Part shown: piece after piece, positions 29,589 through 38,561 of the stretch
Layout of the letters: every line of letters starts with the position of its first letter
Position numbering within the stretch: position 1 is the first letter of the stretch
NCBI GenBank assembly: GCA_003242035.1
Contig: QBMC01000004.1
Span: 1-64,000, forward strand
From: Nodosilinea foveolarum
GTDB lineage: Bacteria; Cyanobacteriota; Cyanobacteriia; Phormidesmidales; Phormidesmidaceae
Length of the DNA stretch: 64,000 nucleotides
Direction of reading: 5' to 3'
Program-made: the position numbers and the translations under genes
The notes under the pieces: generated by a model
The model's database searches: none
What the model saw: only the letters and a program-made list of their open reading frames with translations
What the model was told of the DNA's origin: nothing

Positions 29589-29672
29589 ATCTCTATAGTT
29601 TCGGTTACTTTGCGGGAGACGTTCTTAACGGCTGAAGCCTTGGGATGGTCGAGCAAAGTATTTAATATCAAG

Positions 29673-30146
29673 CTAGCTATCAGCTTGGGGATCTGGGGTT
29701 TGCCGATCAGCTTTTTCTTCTAAATAAAACTCACTGACGTTGATGTCATCGACCACAATCGGTTCGTACCGAACGGCTCCTTCGACCGTCACAGAGTCGC
29801 CCACCTCGGGCGCATCACGATCAGTTAGCACCCACAGACTGCCGGTTTCGTCCTGCACCTGATAGAGCCAACCTTCTAAAACAGCGGCTCTTTGGGCGAT
29901 TTTTCCAGAGACGGTAATGGTGTCGTCAACCTGCTCGTCGGTAAGCGAATCAATCGCAGTGGCTGGCTGGGAAGAGAGGCGAAAGGCTGGGAGTCGAGCT
30001 GGGGCTTCTGCTGCGGGAGTTTCTGAGCTGACCTCGGCGACGGTGCATCCGCCCAGCACCGATCCCGCTAGGACGACGCCCAAACCCACACCCGCTAATG
30101 CCGCAGAGCGAGCGCTAAAAAGAGTTATCAGGCGAGTTAGTAGCAT
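29673..30146 (-). CDS. lipoprotein with OB-fold-like domain
   Basis: A 157-residue protein. The signal peptide ends with a lipobox (SVLGGC, Cys at about residue 34), so it is probably lipid-anchored. The remainder reads as a small beta-barrel of OB type (DDTITVSGKIAQRA, WLYQVQDETGSLWVLT, VGDSVTVEGAVRYEPI). It resembles bacterial OB-fold lipoproteins of unknown function. It lies 84 bases upstream of cobH on the same strand and could be co-transcribed, though no functional link is known. Confidence 0.7.
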   Translation of the reverse strand: MLLTRLITLFSARSAALAGVGLGVVLAGSVLGGCTVAEVSSETPAAEAPARLPAFRLSSQPATAIDSLTDEQVDDTITVSGKIAQRAAVLEGWLYQVQDETGSLWVLTDRDAPEVGDSVTVEGAVRYEPIVVDDINVSEFYLEEKADRQTPDPQADS

Positions 30147-30371
30147 TTTTAAGATATTTAGCCCTTTAAAATATTGAACAAGCCGTTAGCGCGATCGCAT
30201 CGCCGCTGTATTGGTCGCCATATTACCCGTATAGAGGCATTTTTTCATCCGCTGCTTTGGTAATCTGGTGTCAGTGCTCGAACGCGATCGCCTCGATTAG
30301 CTTCGAGGGGTTAGCACGGGTATTAGCATTTACCGCTCAGACCTATTCGGTTAGTAGAGCATTTTAACATT

Positions 30372-31253
30372 ATGGCCCAAATCCTAGACGGGAAGGCGAT
30401 CGCCAAACAGATTCAAGCCAACCGCGCTGCCGATATCCAAAACTGGCAAACCCAGTATGGCAGACCGCCTGGATTAGCCGTGCTGATGGTGGGTAACAAC
30501 CCGGCGAGCGCGGCTTACGTTCGCGGCAAAGAGCGGGCCTGCGAGCGGCTGGGCATTGCATCTTTGGGTCAGCATTTGCCAGAGGAGACATCGTATGAAG
30601 CAATCGCCCAAGCAATCCTCTCACTCAACCAAAATTCAAACGTAGACGGCATTTTGGTTCAGCTACCGCTCCCCAACCATTTAGATTCGACGGCGCTGCT
30701 GGCGTTAATCGACCCAGACAAAGATGTCGATGGACTGCACCCCACCAATTTGGGCCGACTGGTCAGAGGCGAACCGGGTCTGAGAAGCTGTACGCCTTTT
30801 GGCATTATGCGCTTGCTCGAAGCCTACGATATTTCGCCCACCGGAAAACGCGCCGTCGTGATCGGCCGCAGCATTTTAGTCGGCAAGCCGATCGGGTTAA
30901 TGCTGCTAGCGGCTAACGCAACGCCCACCTTTGCCCATTCCAAAACTCAAAATTTATCAGAACTGACCCGCTCAGCCGATATTCTAGTAGCAGCCATCGG
31001 CATTCCTAACTTTGTGAGCAAGGAAATGGTCAAACCGGGCGCAGTCATTATTGATGTGGGCATCAACCGCATAGAAAATGCTGAAACCGGCAAAGCCCGA
31101 CTCATTGGCGACGTTGATTTTGCGGCGGTCGAACCAATCGCCTCAGCCATTACCCCCGTTCCCGGCGGCGTCGGTGCGATGACCGTGGCCATGCTCTTAG
31201 AAAATACAATTTCTAGCTACTGCGATCGCCTAAACATCACCCCTAACCCCTAA
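30372..31253 (+). CDS. folD: bifunctional methylenetetrahydrofolate dehydrogenase / cyclohydrolase
   Basis: Interconverts 5,10-methylene-THF and 10-formyl-THF, supplying one-carbon units for purines and formyl-Met. It has 293 residues. [14 protein letters not shown] contains the catalytic lysine region, and the family signatures [15 protein letters not shown] and [16 protein letters not shown] are intact. The NADP-binding segment includes [17 protein letters not shown]. It is followed after 45 bases by crtE on the same strand, an order I recognise in other cyanobacteria. Confidence 0.97.
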   Translation: MAQILDGKAIAKQIQANRAADIQNWQTQYGRPPGLAVLMVGNNPASAAYVRGKERACERLGIASLGQHLPEETSYEAIAQAILSLNQNSNVDGILVQLPLPNHLDSTALLALIDPDKDVDGLHPTNLGRLVRGEPGLRSCTPFGIMRLLEAYDISPTGKRAVVIGRSILVGKPIGLMLLAANATPTFAHSKTQNLSELTRSADILVAAIGIPNFVSKEMVKPGAVIIDVGINRIENAETGKARLIGDVDFAAVEPIASAITPVPGGVGAMTVAMLLENTISSYCDRLNITPNP

Positions 31254-31270
31254 TCCTTCGCTCTTTCCAA

Positions 31271-31291
31271 CTCATCACTCATCACTCATCA
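31271..31291 (+). repeat. three tandem heptamers in the folD-crtE spacer
   Basis: CTCATCA occurs three times in a row immediately before crtE. It resembles the short tandemly repeated heptamers found in some cyanobacterial genomes. Confidence 0.75.
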
Positions 31292-31298
31292 CTTCCCC

Positions 31299-32240
31299 AT
31301 GGTGACCACCAACCTCGACACCCCTAACCTCGACAGCGCCGAGACCGTCGCTGCTACCGCGTTCGATCTCAAAACGTATCTGGTCCAACAGGCCCAGCAA
31401 GTCGAGGCGGCACTAGATCGATCTTTGCCGATGCGTTATCCCGAGCAAATCTATGAGGCAATGCGCTACTCGCTGCTAGCTGGTGGCAAACGGCTCAGGC
31501 CGATTCTGTGTTTGGCAACTTGTAAAATGCTAGGCGCATCTGAGAGTGTCGCGATGCCCACTGCTTGCGCGTTAGAAATGGTGCACACCATGTCGCTGAT
31601 TCACGATGACCTGCCTGCGATGGATGATGATGACTACCGCCGTGGCAAGTTGACCAACCACAAGGTATATGGCGAAGATGTGGCGGTTTTGGCGGGTGAT
31701 GGGCTGCTGGCCTACGCCTTTGAATATATTGCGACGCAGACTAAAGGGGCCGCCCCTGAGCAGATTTTGAAGGTGATTGCTCAGCTTGGGAAAGCGGTTG
31801 GTGCAGACGGGTTGGTGGGCGGTCAGATTGTCGATTTGGCTTCGGAAGGCACGCTCGTCAACGAAGAGACGCTGACCTACATTCACATGCACAAGACGGC
31901 GGCGCTGTTAGAAGTTTCGGTGACTTCTGGGGCGATGCTGGCGGGTGCGGATGCGATCGCCATTGAACAGCTCAGCCGATACGCACAGCGCATTGGGCTA
32001 GCCTTTCAAATTGTGGACGATGTGCTCGACATTACATCTACACCTGAAACATTAGGTAAATCGGTGGGGAAAGACGTTGCCGCGCAGAAGGCGACTTATC
32101 CTAGTCTATGGGGATTGGAGGAATCGCAGCAGCGAGCAGAGCAGCTAGTAGTAGAGGCAATCTCAGCCCTTGATGGCTTTGGCGGATCGGCTGAGCCTTT
32201 GAGAGCGATCGCCCAATACATCACCGCCCGCACCCACTGA
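31299..32240 (+). CDS. crtE: geranylgeranyl diphosphate synthase
   Basis: A trans-isoprenyl diphosphate synthase making the C20 precursor of carotenoids, phytol and quinone tails. It has 313 residues. The first aspartate-rich motif is [17 protein letters not shown] and the second is [28 protein letters not shown] is the substrate-binding loop. An Ala/Asp-rich N-terminal extension of about 20 residues precedes the fold. It is within the folD-crtE-DUF212 run, 45 bases after folD and 49 bases before the DUF212 gene. Product length (C20 versus C15) is inferred from cyanobacterial homologs. Confidence 0.93.
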   Translation: MVTTNLDTPNLDSAETVAATAFDLKTYLVQQAQQVEAALDRSLPMRYPEQIYEAMRYSLLAGGKRLRPILCLATCKMLGASESVAMPTACALEMVHTMSLIHDDLPAMDDDDYRRGKLTNHKVYGEDVAVLAGDGLLAYAFEYIATQTKGAAPEQILKVIAQLGKAVGADGLVGGQIVDLASEGTLVNEETLTYIHMHKTAALLEVSVTSGAMLAGADAIAIEQLSRYAQRIGLAFQIVDDVLDITSTPETLGKSVGKDVAAQKATYPSLWGLEESQQRAEQLVVEAISALDGFGGSAEPLRAIAQYITARTH

Positions 32241-32289
32241 TCGCACATCACTTTCAAGCTCTTTACTCACGCCGCTCTACCTCAGCCTC

Positions 32290-32745
32290 ATGCACGACTT
32301 CAATCAAATCTTCGACAATCATGTGCTTTGGGTAGCGTTAGTTGCCTGCATCACAGCTCAAATTCTCAAGCTCGTCTTCGAGTTTGCTCAACACCGCTCT
32401 ATCAACCCCAAAGTTTTGGTCGAAACCGGTGGAATGCCTAGCGCTCACTCGGCGCTGGTGACGGCATTAGCCTGTGGGGTCGGACAAACGATTGGTTGGA
32501 ACACACCTGCTTTTGCAGTGACCTCAGTCTTTGCGGTCATTGTTATGTATGACGCGGCGGGCGTTCGGCAAGCCGCTGGCAAGCAGGCCAAAGTCCTCAA
32601 CCAAATTTTAGATGAGCTATTTCAAGAGCATTCCGAATTTAATCAAGATCGGCTAAAAGAGCTGCTGGGTCATACGCCTGTGCAAGTGATTGTTGGCTCC
32701 GCGCTAGGCGTTGTGATTGCCTGGTTAACCGCGCCAGTTGCCTGA
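32290..32745 (+). CDS. DUF212 membrane protein, acid phosphatase/haloperoxidase-related
   Basis: A 151-residue protein with three or four hydrophobic segments. The conserved motifs VETGGMPSAHSALVTAL and MYDAAGVRQAAGKQAKVLN identify the DUF212 family, which is distantly related to PAP2/vanadium-haloperoxidase phosphatases. The enzymatic activity is not established. Its conserved position after crtE suggests a link to isoprenoid diphosphates or membranes, which is inference. Confidence 0.85.
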   Translation: MHDFNQIFDNHVLWVALVACITAQILKLVFEFAQHRSINPKVLVETGGMPSAHSALVTALACGVGQTIGWNTPAFAVTSVFAVIVMYDAAGVRQAAGKQAKVLNQILDELFQEHSEFNQDRLKELLGHTPVQVIVGSALGVVIAWLTAPVA

Positions 32746-32772
32746 AGCCGTCAGTGAGGTAGCAAGAATGAT

Positions 32773-33495
32773 CTAAAACCGTGCGACGGCTGGGGTCATC
32801 CGCACGACTTCCTGGGCATCGACTACGATTGCGGTGGTCTGAGCATCGATCAGGCGCTGTAAGGTGGCGGCGGCGCTGTCCGCATCGCTGGTGTAGTCGG
32901 CTAGTAGGTAAGCTTGGCCTCGGTAGACGGCGAGTCCGACAGGCCGCACTACCTGGCTGACAGTATCGGCGATTTCTGGGCGATCGCCATAGTTCACCAA
33001 AACGGCATAGCCCGCGCCCAACCTTAGCGGCTGGTAAATCCCTGCTCCACCCGTCGAGCTACGAACCGATTGGCCTGCTGGCGTCTGGGCCGACGTCTGG
33101 ACGGCATTTTGGGCGGTGGATGAAGGATTCGTTTGAGCAGCACCGTCAGTCGGCTTAGAGACAAAGCTCTCGTAGCCTTCTACCGTAACCATGTAGGTGG
33201 CCCAGGCATTAGCTGTTTCTAAGCTGGTGAAGCCGCCTGCTCTAACTAGCACTTCGTCTAGATACTGGCAAACCAGCACAGTATTATCGGCTGGCAAGGC
33301 GGCGGCAATCTGACGGCGCTCTGTCTCGTTTTCTCCGCGTACCAGCAGCAAATATTCCTGGGCAACAGGCGGTGGACAAGCCGGTAGCCTAGACTGCGCC
33401 ATTGCTCGTATCGGCAACAGCGCTGACCCTATCGTTGAAACCAGCGTGGCAGCACTAACCGAAACGGCCAAAGATAAGCGAGAAAAAGATAGCAT
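32773..33495 (-). CDS. secreted SPOR-like protein
   Basis: A 240-residue protein with an N-terminal signal peptide (LAVSVSAATLVSTIGSALL, cleavage near AMA-QS at about residue 33). Two related blocks, around EYLLLVRGENETERRQIAAA and YAVLVNYGDRPEIADTV, each have the strand/helix pattern of SPOR-type peptidoglycan-binding repeats. They are separated by a Ser/Thr/Gln-rich linker at about residues 115-150. The function is unknown. It is convergent with the DUF212 gene and just downstream of ycf54. Confidence 0.65.
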   Translation of the reverse strand: MLSFSRLSLAVSVSAATLVSTIGSALLPIRAMAQSRLPACPPPVAQEYLLLVRGENETERRQIAAALPADNTVLVCQYLDEVLVRAGGFTSLETANAWATYMVTVEGYESFVSKPTDGAAQTNPSSTAQNAVQTSAQTPAGQSVRSSTGGAGIYQPLRLGAGYAVLVNYGDRPEIADTVSQVVRPVGLAVYRGQAYLLADYTSDADSAAATLQRLIDAQTTAIVVDAQEVVRMTPAVARF

Positions 33496-33529
33496 ACAAA
33501 ATTTCAGGATTTAGGGTGAGCAGCTCAAA

Positions 33530-33859
33530 TTAGGAGACGACCTCTAGGGACGCTAGGGGATCGGGGATAGCGCTACTAGGGGCTTCGAAAGCGCCTGTGG
33601 CAACATACTCCAAGCGCAGCTTGAGCCAGGTGATAAACGTTTTGTCGGTGGAGACGACAGCGGCTGCGGGCTGCGGACATTTGGCCTTAGTCGCAGATAG
33701 CTCTGGAGTTTCTAGGAAAGCAGGCTGCTTAATTAGCCAGAAGTCGATTTCTTTTTCTTTTGATTGATAATGGCGATAGCGTTCTTGGAGCACTTCGTCG
33801 AGCGGTTCTTCTTCTAATAGAAAGCGCTGACTCGCCGCCACGTAGTAATAAGTTGTCAT
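33530..33859 (-). CDS. ycf54: Ycf54, Mg-protoporphyrin IX monomethyl ester cyclase accessory protein
   Basis: A 109-residue protein matching Ycf54 along its length: MTTYYYVAASQRFLLEEEPL, EKEIDFWLIKQPAFL, then TFITWLKLRLEYVATGAF and the C-terminal AIPDPLASLE. Ycf54 binds and stabilises the AcsF/CycI oxidative cyclase that forms ring E of chlorophyll. No cyclase gene is adjacent. It is followed after 34 bases by the SPOR-like gene on the same strand, a pairing with no known functional meaning. Confidence 0.93.
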   Translation of the reverse strand: MTTYYYVAASQRFLLEEEPLDEVLQERYRHYQSKEKEIDFWLIKQPAFLETPELSATKAKCPQPAAAVVSTDKTFITWLKLRLEYVATGAFEAPSSAIPDPLASLEVVS

Positions 33860-33981
33860 TGTTTTAGTTAAAAGCGTCCAGGCGGGGAAATGCCTGATTA
33901 GATTATCTTACGATGATGCAACCTGCCAAAAGTACTGTGCCACTGTAGTGAATCTGATGCACTGACCTGAACGTGGCGAAG

Positions 33982-36183
33982 CTAGAAGTCTATTCGCCCA
34001 GAAGAGACAGCGCTAAACTCAGGTGCTCTAGTTAATTCAATCGGTTCGAGGGCGTCTTCAATATCGGCTTCCTGCTCAGAGCTGATGTCGGCAGCGTTGA
34101 TGATCGCACCGAGTAATCGGACATCATCGCTTAGCTCTAACTCTTCTATCGCGGTATCGAGCACGGCCTTTTCGGTAATGCCAGGACGGGTCACCAGGAC
34201 GACGCCGTCGGTTTGTTCTTCTAGCAGTAGGGCATCGTCGCAGCGCGTAAGTGAGGGCGTATCGAGAATGACCATATCAAAGCGGGCGCGGGCGTCTTTC
34301 AAGAACTGCTGCATTTCGCTAGATTCGATAATGGCGGCTGGCTGGCGCTGGGGTCCGGGTGAGGCACAAACGTAGAGATTTTCTACGTAGGAAACCATCT
34401 GAAGATTTTCGCCTACATGACCGCTGTAATAGCGCAGCGGCTCTAAAATTGCCTGCGAATGGGCGGGGAGTCCTAAGATTTTAGCTTTAGAGGCCGATCT
34501 TAAGTCGGCTTCGACTAGGAGCGTTCGCCGACCGGCTCTAGCAGAGGCGATCGCCAAATTATAAGCGCTGACGCTTTTGCCCTCTTGCGATCGCGTACTA
34601 GTGAGCACAATCATCCGAGGGCCAATAGCACTTTCTTCTGTACCCACCAGGCGCAGACGGCTCAAGAATCGCTCGTAGCTGGCGTTATAAAGCGAATCGG
34701 GCTGGACTAATACAGGAACAGCATGGGGCGATCGCGTTTTCATCGCCGGAATCATCCCCAGCATCGGCACTTCTTGGGTTTGCAACAGACCTTCTAGCTC
34801 TTCGGCAGTGCGCACGGTGCCATCAAGCATATCTAGTAGATAGACGACACCGCCGCCGACCACTAGCCCGCCTAGCCCCCCAGCGAGCAAAATGACCCAG
34901 GTAGCGGCTTGCTCATTCGGAGCCTGTAGCGTAAACGCAGGCACCGCTACTGATAAACTGGTGACCGTTTCAGCCTGAGCCACCTCAGCATCTACCTGCC
35001 GCGCCCGTAGCTGGTCGTAGAGCGCTCGTCGCCTAACTGCCTCACTCGCTAAGCGATCGCGCTCTAACTGCTTATTAGGCAACGTAGAATATTCCTGCTG
35101 CAAAGACTGCTCCGACTGGCGAATCACCGCTTGCTGGCTCAGAAGGGCTTCTCGCTGCGTATCGAGCGCAACGAGCTGATTAGCCAATGCCGCCCTAGCC
35201 GGATCAAGATTGGTCTGAGCGTTGCCCGGAATAGACGCAACGGCGCCATCCCCCTTCAACACACTATTTGTCCGCTCTTGCAATCGCATCCGGAAGGCAT
35301 CCAAATTGCCTTGCAGCTCTCGCATGGATGGATGCAACTCCTTAAACCCCTGTTCTCGTAGCAGCGCTTGCTGAGTCTCTACATCGTAAATCTGCGCTCT
35401 TAGCTGTGCTACAGACGGATCTGCGCTCAAAGCAGAAGAAGCATAGGCCTCTTGCGGCGACATACCTAGCTGATTTTGAATGCTTTGAATTTGTGCATTA
35501 ATACCCGCCAACGTAATGTCATTAGCTCTTAGCTGCTGCTGACTGCCCGCAATGGCACTGAGCAAGCTGCCATCTATCGCAGATGAAATAGCAGGGCCTT
35601 CGAGCCGGTCATAATTCTCCAGCTCATTCTCAGCCGTTTTTAATTCACTGGCAATCTCGGGTACGCGCCGATTCAGCTCATCGGTAATATTCGTCAGCGT
35701 TTGGCGATTAGTAATTTGGCTGAGCTGAATCATTCCCTCAATTAGCACATTCAGAACCGGCTCTGTCACTTCCGGGTCCGCCCCGATAGTACGCACCGTC
35801 ACCTGCTGGCTAAGCGTCGTAATATCCGCCGTATCACCAGCGGCTACTACAGCAACTTGGGTGTTCTCTCTAATTTGAGCAGGTGTCAGATTGATACCCT
35901 GCTCTTCTAGCTTTCTAGAAACCTCTTGTAACAGAACGCCAGAGAGCAGCGAGTCCTCATTAATCAGCAGCTTGCCCTGGTTTTGCACCTCTCCCGTAAC
36001 GTTGGCAAACACCACCTGTGGCGAATTATCAACCAGGACGCTCTCGGAATAGTATTCTGGCGGCGGCTCTGGCCGAAAGGCCGCCAAACTGGAGATGCCC
36101 AAAATGGACAAAAAGGTAAATAATCCTGGCCACTTATAGCGGTCTAGGGCAAGCAGATAGCGTTTGATAAAGGGGGATGCCAT
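33982..36183 (-). CDS. Wzz/Wzc-type polysaccharide co-polymerase with BY-kinase-like ATPase domain
   Basis: A 733-residue inner-membrane protein. The N-terminal membrane segment (LFTFLSILGISSLAAF) begins a Wzz chain-length domain, followed by long coiled coils (about residues 160-410) and a second membrane segment (WVILLAGGLGGLVVGGGVVY). A P-loop ATPase follows: Walker A STRSQEGKSVSAYNL near residue 533, Walker A' TLLVEADLRSASK, and Walker B FDMVILDTPSL near 637. The C-terminus lacks the tyrosine cluster of autophosphorylating BY-kinases. It would control exopolysaccharide polymerisation and export with the Wza-like protein encoded upstream. Confidence 0.87.
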   Translation of the reverse strand: MASPFIKRYLLALDRYKWPGLFTFLSILGISSLAAFRPEPPPEYYSESVLVDNSPQVVFANVTGEVQNQGKLLINEDSLLSGVLLQEVSRKLEEQGINLTPAQIRENTQVAVVAAGDTADITTLSQQVTVRTIGADPEVTEPVLNVLIEGMIQLSQITNRQTLTNITDELNRRVPEIASELKTAENELENYDRLEGPAISSAIDGSLLSAIAGSQQQLRANDITLAGINAQIQSIQNQLGMSPQEAYASSALSADPSVAQLRAQIYDVETQQALLREQGFKELHPSMRELQGNLDAFRMRLQERTNSVLKGDGAVASIPGNAQTNLDPARAALANQLVALDTQREALLSQQAVIRQSEQSLQQEYSTLPNKQLERDRLASEAVRRRALYDQLRARQVDAEVAQAETVTSLSVAVPAFTLQAPNEQAATWVILLAGGLGGLVVGGGVVYLLDMLDGTVRTAEELEGLLQTQEVPMLGMIPAMKTRSPHAVPVLVQPDSLYNASYERFLSRLRLVGTEESAIGPRMIVLTSTRSQEGKSVSAYNLAIASARAGRRTLLVEADLRSASKAKILGLPAHSQAILEPLRYYSGHVGENLQMVSYVENLYVCASPGPQRQPAAIIESSEMQQFLKDARARFDMVILDTPSLTRCDDALLLEEQTDGVVLVTRPGITEKAVLDTAIEELELSDDVRLLGAIINAADISSEQEADIEDALEPIELTRAPEFSAVSSGRIDF

Positions 36184-36262
36184 AAGCTTTAAAGAAAATT
36201 AGTGAAGAAGATTATCGAGTAGAAATAATAGAGAGCTAGAATCGCGACTAAAATTAGCCGGA

Positions 36263-37651
36263 CTACTGAAGCGGCGTGCCATCGAAGAAGGCGTCGTTAA
36301 TGAAGTTGGTAAAGCCAAAAACATCTCGGAAGGGCCGCGTAATGGTTTCTAGCGCATACGATAGCCGACCAATCAGATTTCGTCCGACAACAATCACGTC
36401 GCTATCTTCGAGCGGCGGATTTTGAGTAATGTCGCCGGTAACGGCTCCTTTGGCATCAAGGCCGACGGTAACCGCTCGCCCGGTTTCGGGATCGTAGCGG
36501 ATGAGGGCAACGTCGCCTAAGTTGGCCGTGTCAGGATTGACGCCTAGTAGCGAGACGGCATCGACAAAGGTGCTGCCATTGTTGAGGTTGAGGGTGCCAA
36601 TACCGCTGCGTCCGCCCGCATAGTTGATAAAGCGAACGTTAATGACCGGTTGGGCCAGCGTAGAGCGAGCAACCAAAAAGCGATCATATTCGTCTAATTG
36701 ACTAGGGTCTAGTTCTGGAATGACGACAACATCACCATCTTCTAGGCGCACGTCTGGTAGCGGACCGCCTTCTTTGAGAGGTGTAAACAAATCGACGTTA
36801 ATAGTTTCTTCGCTAAGTATGCCGTTGCGTCTGAACTGTCGCTGCACCTGAATAGCTCGCAGGTCCGATGTGCGGGTGGCTCCACCGGCGGTGAGTAGGG
36901 CAGTCGCAACGCTAGGATCTGGGAGGGGATAAAATCCGGGTCTTTGCACGGAGCCTAAAATGGTGACCTCGACGCCTCTTTGCGCAACGAGCGTCAGATC
37001 AACAGAGGTACTGCTAATGTCTACGTACTGGTTATAGATATTGCGCAACATCGTTTCTGCTTCAGGCAGCGTTTGGCCTTCGAAAGACACCGCACCTTGG
37101 ATGGGCACGACGATGTTTCCCTGTAGGTCGAGCGTGGCCTGAAAGCTTAGATCGGGGTAGCGCTGAACGCTGACGAAAATGCTGTCCCCTGGCCCTAGAT
37201 GATAGTTATCGAAGTCGGCAGGTAGGGTGGCCGGATTGACTTCGGTGGCGCGGGTGCTGGTCAGCGGCTGGGCGTAGCGAGGGCCAGATTGAGGCGGCAA
37301 GCTGGGAATAGAGCCGTCTGGACTAACGCTGTATGGCGGGGCGGCTAGTGGACGGGTTGAAGGCATAACGGGTGCATCAGGCACTGGCGTAGGCGTAATA
37401 TTGGCGTCTCTAAGAACGGGTGCTGGCTGTGAAGTAGGGGCTAGTACGGGAAGGTTCTCTGATGAGTTGCTTGAGGAGGGCGTGTTTTCGGTGCCTTGGG
37501 CAATGAGTGGGGGGAAGGGGGCGATCGCACTGGCAAAGACAGGTTCCGTCAGTCCGCCTCCGGTTCCTAGTCCTATACCGACTAGTCCGGCTAGCCAAAC
37601 AGTTTTTGATAGATATTGGTCAAGACTTTTTAGCGCGTTATTCATAACCAA
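36263..37651 (-). CDS. Wza-like outer-membrane polysaccharide export protein
   Basis: A 462-residue protein with an N-terminal signal/anchor (TVWLAGLVGIGLGTGGGL). A Pro/Ser-rich region follows to about residue 140. The polysaccharide-export (PES) domain begins near LGPGDSIFVSVQRYPDLSF, followed by SLBB beta-grasp repeats (EVTILGSVQRPGFYPLP, and later around VINVRFINYAGGRSGIGTL). Such proteins form the outer-membrane channel for capsule or EPS. It is 79 bases upstream of the Wzc-like gene in the same operon. Confidence 0.88.
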   Translation of the reverse strand: MVMNNALKSLDQYLSKTVWLAGLVGIGLGTGGGLTEPVFASAIAPFPPLIAQGTENTPSSSNSSENLPVLAPTSQPAPVLRDANITPTPVPDAPVMPSTRPLAAPPYSVSPDGSIPSLPPQSGPRYAQPLTSTRATEVNPATLPADFDNYHLGPGDSIFVSVQRYPDLSFQATLDLQGNIVVPIQGAVSFEGQTLPEAETMLRNIYNQYVDISSTSVDLTLVAQRGVEVTILGSVQRPGFYPLPDPSVATALLTAGGATRTSDLRAIQVQRQFRRNGILSEETINVDLFTPLKEGGPLPDVRLEDGDVVVIPELDPSQLDEYDRFLVARSTLAQPVINVRFINYAGGRSGIGTLNLNNGSTFVDAVSLLGVNPDTANLGDVALIRYDPETGRAVTVGLDAKGAVTGDITQNPPLEDSDVIVVGRNLIGRLSYALETITRPFRDVFGFTNFINDAFFDGTPLQ

Positions 37652-37729
37652 CTTGTAAATAGCATTAGGGATGGGGAGTGTTGTGGAAAGAAGACCCTAT
37701 CGAAATAAAGCAGGAAGATACAGAAAGCG

Positions 37730-38497
37730 TTAAGACGGCTCTGTGTCTAAAAACACGGTGTCTAATAATGTCGCCTGAACGGTTTTGCCCAACGATTCTG
37801 CCATCGCTCGTTGCAAAGAAATATCGCTGAAAGGTTCAATCGGCAGCCACAGGCTAACGGCAACCCAGGGCGTTCTTTGATTGCGCTGCCACTGCGATAT
37901 TTGGTCTGTCCAAAACCAGCTTGCCGGGGAGGGACTGCCGCCAGTGGGCCAAGCGTACCACTGCAAAACGGCGTAGGTTTGGTTTTGGTTCCAGGCCCGG
38001 AAGAAGTCGCTGTTAACCGGGACGGGTTGGGCGCTGTCGGGAGTCTGGTCTGAGGGGCTACGTGAGGCTGAGAAAGATAGCTGCTGGCGACTGTCTATTT
38101 TCCAGCGCTGGGAGCCTTGAATGTCTACCCATTCGACCTCGGGCTGGTCGGCGTACCAAACTTGCGATCTCAGCAATAAAAAAATGTCATCAGGACTTTC
38201 TGGAGCAATCGCCCCTCTAATCTCCGGCTCGGTGGCAAGTTGCTGAATCGACCAGGTTTGGCCGCCCAGCTTAGTCGTGGTTTGCTCCTGCGTTTGCCAG
38301 CCTGGAATCGGCAATCCCTGTTCTTTCACAGCAATCAGCGCCGACTTATTAGGCACGGTGGGATTGTTGACCCAGGGCCAGTCGCCCAGGTAGCGAGGCA
38401 GCGCCCCGATAGCCACAAAAAGGGCCAGAATTGCCACCACTAAAAACGGGACAAAAGACTTTTTTGACGCTTTTTGAGACAAGGTAGGAGAAGACAC
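37730..38497 (-). CDS. cyanoexosortase-associated membrane protein
   Basis: A 255-residue protein with one N-terminal membrane segment (FVPFLVVAILALFVAIGAL) and a large exported domain. The start GALPRYLGDWPWVNNPTV, then GLPIPGWQTQEQTTTKLGG, resembles the cyanoexosortase-B-system-associated proteins that sit beside these exosortases. It probably works with the enzyme encoded just upstream, comparable in position to EpsI-like partners. The exact activity is unknown. Confidence 0.7.
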   Translation of the reverse strand: MSSPTLSQKASKKSFVPFLVVAILALFVAIGALPRYLGDWPWVNNPTVPNKSALIAVKEQGLPIPGWQTQEQTTTKLGGQTWSIQQLATEPEIRGAIAPESPDDIFLLLRSQVWYADQPEVEWVDIQGSQRWKIDSRQQLSFSASRSPSDQTPDSAQPVPVNSDFFRAWNQNQTYAVLQWYAWPTGGSPSPASWFWTDQISQWQRNQRTPWVAVSLWLPIEPFSDISLQRAMAESLGKTVQATLLDTVFLDTEPS

Positions 38498-38561
38498 AGT
38501 AGGAAAACGCTCCTGAGATGAGCTGAGTGCTTAAGGGTGCTAGCGCCGAGGCTAAAGCGGT

